This document shows positions 58,117 through 64,000 of a stretch of DNA of 64,000 nt, piece after piece. Within the stretch, counting starts at the first letter, position 1; the number at the start of each line of letters is the position of its first letter. The stretch comes from Sideroxyarcus sp. (GTDB lineage: Bacteria > Pseudomonadota > Gammaproteobacteria > Burkholderiales > Gallionellaceae): contig JAUSBR010000010.1 in assembly GCA_030651895.1 (NCBI GenBank), positions 62,001-126,000 on the forward strand. Reading direction: 5' to 3'. Position numbers and translations under genes: made by a program. The notes beneath the pieces are model-generated. The model worked only from the letters and a program-made list of their open reading frames with translations. It had not been told where the DNA came from and searched no databases.

Positions 58117-59617
58117 CCGCTTGAACAAGTATTTACTATTGCTCGGCATCGCATGTGCCGGATTGCTCCCGCAACATGTCCTTGCCGGAACGGACACCGC
58201 GATGGCGTATATCGACAAACAGATCGAAGCGCACCAGGGTCAAAGCGGCGCTTATGTGCTCGATACCGGCGAGGAGGCGTTGCTGGCGCGCGCCTGGCTG
58301 GCCGAACATGCGCAGCAGTCGATCGAGGTGCAGTACTTCATCTGGAGTGCGGACAACATCGGCATCCTCGCCGCCGAAGCCCTGCTGAAAGCCGCGAATC
58401 GCGGGGTGGCGGTGCGCATCATCGTCGACGACCTGATGATCGATGCTCCTGATGAGTCCCTGCTGGCGCTGGCACGCCATCCCAATATCGACATCCGAAT
58501 ATACAACCCTAAGACATCCGTCGGCGTACCCGTGCAGAAACGCGTGCTGAACGTGGCGGGCGACTTTCGCGGGGTGAACCAGCGCATGCACGACAAGACC
58601 TTCATCGTCGACGGCAAGATCGCCATCACCGGCGGACGCAACATGGCCGCCGAGTATTACGACTACAACCATGAATACAATTTCCGCGACCGCGACGCGC
58701 TGGTGTTGGGAGAAGTGGCCGCGACGATGCGCAGCAGTTTCGACGTGTTCTGGGCCAGCGAGTTGTGCGTGAAGGTGGAGGATCTCTACGACGGCTTCGG
58801 CCTGATGCAGAAGAATGTCCGGGTCAACGAGGAAGAGATCGCCAAGATATACCGTGAACTGCACGAGTATGCGAACTCTCCCGAGAACTTCGCACCGGAA
58901 GTGCGCAACGCCATCGACAGCGTGCCGACGGCATTTGCGCGATTGACCGGGCAAGTCACGTGGGGCAAGGTGGACTTCATCAGCGACATCCCGGGGAAGA
59001 ACGGCAATCGCTTCCGGCTATCGGGCGGGGGCGTGACCACATCGGTACTGGCGAGTCTGGTCGAATCCGCGACTGATCATATTGTGATCCAGTCGCCCTA
59101 TCTGGTGATGTCGGATGAATCGCTTGACCTGTTCCGGAAGGCCGTTGCGCGCGGCGTGAAGATACGGATCAACACCAACTCCCTCGCCTCCAGCGACAAC
59201 CTGCAGGCTTCCAGCGGATACCGCAACCAGCGCGACGAGTTGCTCGAGATGGGGCTGAGAATCTACGAATTTCGTCCCGATGCGGAGATCAAAAGCAAAC
59301 TGCTGAAGAGCGCGATAGCCGACAAGATCAAACCGCCCATTTTCTCTTTACATGCAAAAACCATGGTGGTGGACTCGAAGACTGTCTACATCGGCACCTA
59401 TAACCTCGATCCGCGTTCGGAGAACCTGAATACCGAGGTGGGCGTGATCATACGGAACGAGGGGCTGGCGCGAGAGGTTGAGTCGGCCATCGAGACGGAC
59501 ATGCAGGCCGGGAACAGCTGGAATGCAGCCACCGACGATCCGGATCAGTACGTGTCTTTTTTCAAACGGAGCAAGGTCAGGTTCTGGCAACTGCTGCCGA
59601 TCAAACCGCTATTGTGA
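58109..59617 (+). CDS. phospholipase D family protein, cardiolipin synthase C-like
   Basis: 502 residues with a signal peptide or N-terminal anchor (NKYLLLLGIACAGLLPQHVLA). Two HKD motifs are present: MHDKTFIVDGKIAITGGRN and LHAKTMVVDSKTVYIGTYNLDPRS. Between them lie ALLKAANRGVAVRIIVDDLMI and IQSPYLVMSDESLDLFRKAVARGVKI. This is the ClsC/YmdC-type periplasmic layout, so phospholipid transphosphatidylation is likely. The start is a GTG at 58109 with AGGAA seven bases upstream; the frame is open to 58028. Ends eight bases from convergent hpnE. Confidence 0.88.
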   Translation: MHSRLNKYLLLLGIACAGLLPQHVLAGTDTAMAYIDKQIEAHQGQSGAYVLDTGEEALLARAWLAEHAQQSIEVQYFIWSADNIGILAAEALLKAANRGVAVRIIVDDLMIDAPDESLLALARHPNIDIRIYNPKTSVGVPVQKRVLNVAGDFRGVNQRMHDKTFIVDGKIAITGGRNMAAEYYDYNHEYNFRDRDALVLGEVAATMRSSFDVFWASELCVKVEDLYDGFGLMQKNVRVNEEEIAKIYRELHEYANSPENFAPEVRNAIDSVPTAFARLTGQVTWGKVDFISDIPGKNGNRFRLSGGGVTTSVLASLVESATDHIVIQSPYLVMSDESLDLFRKAVARGVKIRINTNSLASSDNLQASSGYRNQRDELLEMGLRIYEFRPDAEIKSKLLKSAIADKIKPPIFSLHAKTMVVDSKTVYIGTYNLDPRSENLNTEVGVIIRNEGLAREVESAIETDMQAGNSWNAATDDPDQYVSFFKRSKVRFWQLLPIKPLL

Positions 59618-59625
59618 GCGGCAGC

Positions 59626-60921
59626 CTACGCTTCCGGAATCGATCTCGCACAATAGACCCCGCTCTGCACCGCGCCCTCCAGCGTGGCGGGATAGTCTCC
59701 CGCCGTGTAATCGCCAGCCAGTAATAGATTGGGGATCTCGGTGTGTTGAACAGGGCGCTGCAGATCGGGCGAGCAGCAGAAAGTGGCGCGTTTCTCAGCG
59801 ATGACTTTGTACCATTGCGGCATCAAGTCGATTCCGAATTCCACACGCAGTTCGGCAATGACCTTTTGCGCCAGTTCTTCCTGAGACAGTTCCTGATGGA
59901 GGCCTTCCGAGCTGATGACGGCGGCGAGCAGGCCGTGTTGCCCGGCGATGCGGCCTTTGTCGAACAGCCATTGGCTGTAGCCGCGATGCAGGCCGATCAT
60001 TGGATGCGGTAAATGCACTTGTGCAGGGTATTGCAGGTAGAGGGTGTAGATCGGTTGCTGTTCCAGCGCGTCAATGCGGTTGACGGTCTCCGAGAGCGCG
60101 GGAAGCGGGCGCAATAGATCAGCCGCGACAGTCGGCGAAGTAGCGCAGATGACATGGCTGAAGAGGTGTGTGCCCTGGGTTGTGACGACCTCGATGCCTG
60201 AATCTTTAGGAACGATGGATTCCGCCCCGCAGGAGAGATGGACTTTGCCGCCATGCCGCTCGACATATCCTGCGGCGCGCTGCGGGAACAGGGTGGTGAA
60301 ATCGACACGCGGCAACAGCATGTCGCTGTCGGCGCGCTTGCGGTTGAGCGCGTCGCGCAGCACGTTCAACAGCACCTGTGCGGAAGCTTTCTGCATCGGG
60401 GTGTTCAATGCCGCGATGCACAGCGGTTCCCACAGCTTGAGCGACAGGTCGGCATCCTGTCCATGCTGCTTGAGCAGTTCGGCGACTGTCATGTCATGGG
60501 CCAATCTGAATTGCATGCCGCGCAGGGCGAGCATGAAGCGCGCAGCCTTGATGCGTTCGCTCCAGCTCAGTCCTTGGGCGGCGAGTAACGCGACGAGCAG
60601 GTGGAGCGGGGCGGGCAGGCGCGGAGCGCGCAGCGAGAAGTGATTATGCAGATCGAGCTGCAGCGGCAAGCGCAGGAAATCCCGCTCGATATCACCGCCG
60701 ACCAGTTCGATCAGCCGGAGCGTCTCGCGGTAACAGCCGAGCAGCAGGTGCTGGCCGTTGTCGAGCTGGGTGTCGTTGTACTGTACGCCGCGGGCCCGCC
60801 CGCCGAGCTGCCTGGCGCTTTCAAACACGGTGACGGGGATGTCATGGGAAGCGAGTTCGGCTGCGGCAGACATGCCGGCATAGCCTCCACCGATCACGGC
60901 GATTTTCAGTTCCTGAGCCAT
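59626..60921 (-). CDS. hpnE: hydroxysqualene dehydroxylase HpnE
   Basis: A 431-residue FAD amine-oxidase-type flavoprotein with dinucleotide site IAVIGGGYAGMSAAAELA, GGRARGV and a C-terminal FAD motif LLLAGDYTAGDYPATLEGAVQSG. HpnE reduces hydroxysqualene to squalene, the last step after HpnD and HpnC. The ATG at 60921 overlaps hpnD by 16 bases; a GTG at 60939 is less likely. No squalene-hopene cyclase gene is visible, so the end product (hopanoid or other) is not shown here. Confidence 0.92.
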   Translation of the reverse strand: MAQELKIAVIGGGYAGMSAAAELASHDIPVTVFESARQLGGRARGVQYNDTQLDNGQHLLLGCYRETLRLIELVGGDIERDFLRLPLQLDLHNHFSLRAPRLPAPLHLLVALLAAQGLSWSERIKAARFMLALRGMQFRLAHDMTVAELLKQHGQDADLSLKLWEPLCIAALNTPMQKASAQVLLNVLRDALNRKRADSDMLLPRVDFTTLFPQRAAGYVERHGGKVHLSCGAESIVPKDSGIEVVTTQGTHLFSHVICATSPTVAADLLRPLPALSETVNRIDALEQQPIYTLYLQYPAQVHLPHPMIGLHRGYSQWLFDKGRIAGQHGLLAAVISSEGLHQELSQEELAQKVIAELRVEFGIDLMPQWYKVIAEKRATFCCSPDLQRPVQHTEIPNLLLAGDYTAGDYPATLEGAVQSGVYCARSIPEA

Positions 60922-61739
60922 GCCTTGAATGCCAGCCACAGTTTGTAACGCGTCGTCAGCGAGACGCGTTCCTTGAGCACGTGGCAGCCGCTGGCCACCA
61001 CCTCATCCAGCACGGCCTGGTAGATCGCCGCCATGATCAATCCGGCGCGTTGGGCCTTGCGATCCGCGGCTGGCAGATGGTCGAAGGCCTGCCGGTAATA
61101 CTGGCGGGCGCGCTCGATCTGGAATGCCATCAGCTTGTGGAAGTTCTCGGTCTCGCGTGCATTGAGGATGTCCGCCGCGGTCACGCTGAACTGCTCCATC
61201 TCGTCCATCGGCAGGTAGATGCGGTTGCGCCGTGCGTCTTCGCCCACGTCGCGGATGATGTTGGTGAGCTGGAAGGCGATGCCGAGGTCGTGCGCGTATT
61301 TAAGCGTCTGGCGGTCGCTGTAGCCGAAGATCTCCGCCGACAGCAGACCGACCACCGAGGCGACGCGGTAGCAATACAGCTGCAGCGACTTGAAATCGGC
61401 GTAGCGCGGCTGGTCGAGGTCCATCTCCATGCCGTCGATGATCTCCTGCAGGTGTTCCTGCGGCAGCTTGAATTGCCTGACGACGCTCACCATCGCTTGG
61501 CAGACCGGGTGGGTGGGTTTGCCGCCATAGATGGCCGCGACCTCGTTGCGCCACCAGTTGAGCGTGGTGCGCGCCACGCCGGCATCCGAGCATTCGTCCA
61601 CCACATCGTCCACCTCGCGGCAGAAGGCATACAGCGTTGTCATGGCGCGGCGCTTGTCCTGCGGCAGGAAACGGAAGCTGCTGGTGAAGCTGGAACCGCT
61701 GGAAGCGGCCTTGTCCTGGCAATATTGGTCGGGAGTCAT
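60906..61739 (-). CDS. hpnD: presqualene diphosphate synthase HpnD
   Basis: A 277-residue trans-isoprenyl diphosphate synthase. It joins two farnesyl diphosphates. It has SSFTSSFRFLPQDKRRAMTTLYAFCREVDDVVDE (first Asp-rich site), VASVVGLLSAEIFGY and LTNIIRDVGEDARRNRIYLP (second Asp-rich site). Starts one base after the hpnC stop. Order hpnC-hpnD-hpnE is the classic squalene cassette. Confidence 0.94.
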   Translation of the reverse strand: MTPDQYCQDKAASSGSSFTSSFRFLPQDKRRAMTTLYAFCREVDDVVDECSDAGVARTTLNWWRNEVAAIYGGKPTHPVCQAMVSVVRQFKLPQEHLQEIIDGMEMDLDQPRYADFKSLQLYCYRVASVVGLLSAEIFGYSDRQTLKYAHDLGIAFQLTNIIRDVGEDARRNRIYLPMDEMEQFSVTAADILNARETENFHKLMAFQIERARQYYRQAFDHLPAADRKAQRAGLIMAAIYQAVLDEVVASGCHVLKERVSLTTRYKLWLAFKAWLRN

Positions 61740-61740
61740 A

Positions 61741-62556
61741 TCAGAAACGCATAGGGGCGCTTTTTGCCAGCATGATAACCCAGTCGAACGGGCGCAAGAC
61801 CGGCCGCCGCCTGAACATGTCGTAGTCCGCAGACTCCAGTTTGTCGAGGATGCGCAGACCGCCCGCGATGATCATGCGCATCTCGAGGCCGATGCGCCCG
61901 CGCAGGATCGAGCCGAGCGGTGCGCCTTGCAACATCAGGGCGCGGGCGCGATCCACCTGGAACTTCATCAGGGCGCGCCATTTCTCGTCGCTGCTGCCCT
62001 GTGCGATCTGCTCCTCGTCGACGCCGAAGCGCACCAAGTCATCCTGCGGCAGATAGACGCGGCCGATGTGCCAGTCCTTTGCCACGTCCTGCCAGAAGTT
62101 GATGAGTTGCAGGGCCGTGCAGATGGCATCGGAGTAGGCGATGTTGGTCGGAGTCGCTTCCTCGTACAGGTGCAGCAGCAGATTGCCGACCGGATCGGCC
62201 GAGCGGCGGCAGTAGTCCAGCAGTTCTTCGTAGTTGTCGTAGCGTTTCTTCACCACATCCTGCGAGAAGGCATCGAGCAGGTCGTGGAGGGGTTGCATGG
62301 GCAGTTGGTGGGCCTCGATCTCGGCGGCCAGGCGTTTGAACAGCGGCGACAGCGGGGTCTCTCCGTTCGCGATATGCATCAGTTCATCGCGGAAATCGTC
62401 GAGCTGTTGCAGGCGCTCGGTATCGGGCAGATCGCCCTCGTCGGCGATGTCATCGGCGGCGCGGGCAAAGTGATAGATGGCTGCCACCGGCTTGCGCAGC
62501 CGCTTGGGCATGAGGATGGATGCTACGGGGAAGTTCTCGTAATGATCGACGGCCAT
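61741..62556 (-). CDS. hpnC: hydroxysqualene synthase HpnC
   Basis: A 271-residue squalene-synthase-like enzyme converting presqualene diphosphate to hydroxysqualene. It opens MAVDHYENFPVASILMPKRLRKPVAAIYHFARAADDIADEGD and has SADPVGNLLLHLY and LINFWQDVAKDWHIGRVYLPQDD. Full length. Its ATG is three bases after the stop of the unrelated gene upstream and has no ribosome site. It now depends on translational coupling to that gene or is weakly translated. Confidence 0.93.
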   Translation of the reverse strand: MAVDHYENFPVASILMPKRLRKPVAAIYHFARAADDIADEGDLPDTERLQQLDDFRDELMHIANGETPLSPLFKRLAAEIEAHQLPMQPLHDLLDAFSQDVVKKRYDNYEELLDYCRRSADPVGNLLLHLYEEATPTNIAYSDAICTALQLINFWQDVAKDWHIGRVYLPQDDLVRFGVDEEQIAQGSSDEKWRALMKFQVDRARALMLQGAPLGSILRGRIGLEMRMIIAGGLRILDKLESADYDMFRRRPVLRPFDWVIMLAKSAPMRF

Positions 62557-62559
62557 TGG

Positions 62560-63420
62560 CTAGTCGCAGTACTCTTCAAATGTCCACTGGAGAAGTGTTG
62601 CGGCCAAGCTGAGGGATGCCCGTGCATCAGCAAGATTCCATTCAATTGAGCTTGTTGTCTCATCAGCATGTTTTGCGGCATGCGTTAAATCTATGAGTGA
62701 TTTTCGGATTGCCGTGAATCGTTCTCTTTTATCCCTCTTCTTCTTTTCCGATTGAGCTGGCACACCCTCATCATTTAGAGAACGGTTTAGCGATTCTAGG
62801 ACATCGCGACAAGCGCTAACCGCTTCCCTGTAATGCCCGTGCAACATTTGTTTTTGAGCGTTCGCCAAGTGTTTTGTTGCTTCAGCAAAATCTGCGTTGG
62901 ATTCATCTGTTGGCACTGGAACTTCTAAGAGAAGTATTTTGCGGTAGTTAATGCTCTCTAGAAGTGTAATCCAATCGCTTTGGCTGACTATAAGCTGATA
63001 TGGTTGCCTATAAAGAGGCTCCGACTTCTCACCTTGATAGGCGGTGGCATAAAGCTCAATCGTAAAAGTTAAATTGCCACCAAGTCGAATTCGTTCGATA
63101 GCCTCAATTCTGGCCGCATCTAGTTCGATTTCAAGGATGATCTGGTGATTTCCCACATGTTCGTATGTTGTTATGGGATAGTTTGAACCTTGGGGTACCA
63201 AGCGACCGAGAAGAGTTGGATTTGATGGAGATGCTATTCCCTGCACATTCAAACGGCCTGAAATGCCGGTAACCGTGATAGGTTGCTCTTTTGGTCTGTT
63301 ATGCGTTGTAACTTTAATTGGGAATACGAGCTGATAAAAGCCCATACCTCTAACACCTTGAGGTTTGTCGGAATCCCATGACGCAAATCTTTGCGTGCCT
63401 AATGTCCAGTCGTTGCTCAT
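62560..63420 (-). CDS. hypothetical protein, AT-rich, probable recent insertion
   Basis: A 286-residue soluble protein with no recognised family. Residues 1 to about 150 are probably beta-rich (IKVTTHNRPKEQPITVTGISGRLNVQG, GNLTFTIELYATAY). The C-terminal 130 are helical (ATKHLANAQKQMLHGHYREAVSACRDVLESL ... WNLADARASLSLAATLLQWTFEEY), a layout reminiscent of HEPN or abortive-infection C-terminal regions, but no catalytic motif is evident. Base and codon use are clearly more AT-rich than in prmB and hpnC on either side. A GAGAG site lies eight bases before the ATG, inside a hairpin. Confidence 0.65.
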   Translation of the reverse strand: MSNDWTLGTQRFASWDSDKPQGVRGMGFYQLVFPIKVTTHNRPKEQPITVTGISGRLNVQGIASPSNPTLLGRLVPQGSNYPITTYEHVGNHQIILEIELDAARIEAIERIRLGGNLTFTIELYATAYQGEKSEPLYRQPYQLIVSQSDWITLLESINYRKILLLEVPVPTDESNADFAEATKHLANAQKQMLHGHYREAVSACRDVLESLNRSLNDEGVPAQSEKKKRDKRERFTAIRKSLIDLTHAAKHADETTSSIEWNLADARASLSLAATLLQWTFEEYCD

Positions 63421-63422
63421 TT

Positions 63423-63439
63423 AAAAACTCTCAGTTTTT
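63423..63439. repeat. A/T-rich hairpin between prmB and the inserted gene
   Basis: AAAAACT (63423-63429), CTC, AGTTTTT (63433-63439): a perfect 7-bp stem overlapping the prmB stop. It may attenuate transcription from prmB, although the stem is weak. Confidence 0.4.
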
Positions 63440-64000
63440 ATACCAGATCGTTCCGGTGCAACATGAACACGAATTCATCGCCGGCACTGACATCCATCCA
63501 GGTGAACGGCAGGTTGGGGTAAGCGGCCTCGAGCGCATCGCGGTTATGGCCGATCTCTACCACGAGGATGCCGTTGTTGCTGAGGTGTTCGGCGGCGTGC
63601 TCAAGGATGATGCGTGTCGCATTCAGTCCGTCCGTGCCGCTTCCCAGCGCGAGCTTGGGTTCGTATTTGTATTCTTGCGGCAGTGCGGCGACCGAGGGTG
63701 CATCCACGTAGGGCGGGTTGCTGATGATGAGGTCGTATTTCTTGCCCTCGAGTTTTGCGAACATGTCCGACTCGATCAGCGAGATGTGGTCTTCCAGCGC
63801 GTAATCGGTCACGTTGTACTGGGCGACATCCAGTGCGTCGGCGGACAGATCGACCGCATCGACATGCGCGTCCGGGAAAGCATGCGCTGCCAAAATGGCC
63901 AGGCAGCCGCTGCCGGTGCACAGGTCCAGCACGTTGTGCACGCGCTCGGGATCGCCGATCCAGGGAGAAAGCTGATCGCGCAACAACTCGGCGATGAATG
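63438..64000 (-). CDS. prmB: 50S ribosomal protein L3 glutamine methyltransferase PrmB (partial)
   Basis: The C-terminal 187 residues; the gene's start is beyond the right edge. It is a SAM-dependent N5-glutamine methyltransferase with VLDLCTGSGCLAILAAHAFPD (SAM site) and NPPYVDAPSVAALPQEYKYEPKLALGSGTDGLN. The pattern after NPPY favours PrmB over the release-factor enzyme PrmC. The visible frame continues to the window end as FIAELLRDQLSPWIGD. Confidence 0.9.
   Translation of the reverse strand, partial: FIAELLRDQLSPWIGDPERVHNVLDLCTGSGCLAILAAHAFPDAHVDAVDLSADALDVAQYNVTDYALEDHISLIESDMFAKLEGKKYDLIISNPPYVDAPSVAALPQEYKYEPKLALGSGTDGLNATRIILEHAAEHLSNNGILVVEIGHNRDALEAAYPNLPFTWMDVSAGDEFVFMLHRNDLV

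Overview
The window looks like a chromosome segment of a Gram-negative betaproteobacterium, probably a freshwater or iron-associated one of the Gallionellaceae/Nitrosomonadales type. The basis is gene order and protein families: rlmN-pilW-rodZ-ispG-hisS-yfgM-bamB-der, then hfq-hflX-hflK-hflC-DUF2065-hisZ-purA, hpnCDE squalene genes, many c-di-GMP proteins and a large TonB-linked uptake locus. The genus is inference, because no rRNA is present.

Layout. 1-0.85 kb: end of a cytochrome c'-like gene and a convergent cytochrome b561. 1.0-10 kb: a TonB-dependent uptake locus (receptor, two PepSY-TM membrane proteins, second receptor, tonB-exbB-exbD). 10-13.7 kb: a Tat-exported 13-cysteine copper-storage-type protein and pntAB transhydrogenase. 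13.7-26.9 kb: signalling genes (MASE1-PAS-GGDEF-EAL; a giant hybrid kinase with REC-EAL and dual-REC partners), interrupted by comEC, a DUF2062 gene and a 36-codon membrane ORF behind a sigma-E-like promoter. 27-29 kb: lolD-lolC. 29-30.5 kb: a DUF2442/DUF4160 pair and a decayed IS3-type element. 30.5-34.2 kb: a lipoprotein, an RpfE-like protein and an MscS channel with a cyclic-nucleotide-binding domain. 34.3-51.9 kb: dense housekeeping operons, with terminators after purA. 52-55.2 kb: tRNA-Leu(CAG) on the minus strand, then rnr-rlmB. 55.2-59.6 kb: small orphan genes (ParA, DUF1161, cNMP-binding, DUF3025) and a phospholipase-D-type cardiolipin synthase. 59.6-64 kb (minus strand): prmB (cut by the window edge), an AT-rich gene of unknown function, and hpnC-hpnD-hpnE.

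How the genes fit together. The 1-10 kb cluster reads as one outer-membrane import unit: receptors for a metal chelate, PepSY-TM proteins often linked to siderophore-iron release, and a dedicated TonB/ExbBD motor. The housekeeping blocks cover envelope building (pilW, rodZ, yfgM, bamB, lolCD), RNA quality and modification (hfq, rnr, rlmB, rlmN, tilS, hflX), membrane protein quality control (hflKC) and isoprenoid supply (ispG) that could feed squalene synthesis (hpnCDE). The most unusual points are the sigma-E-like promoter with structured leader and 36-aa membrane ORF (19605-19850), tilS having no stop before ndk, a dispersed-repeat insertion inside rlmN, the foreign-looking gene wedged between prmB and hpnC, and two overlapping palindromes upstream of the first receptor. 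There is no CRISPR array, rRNA or prophage in the window.
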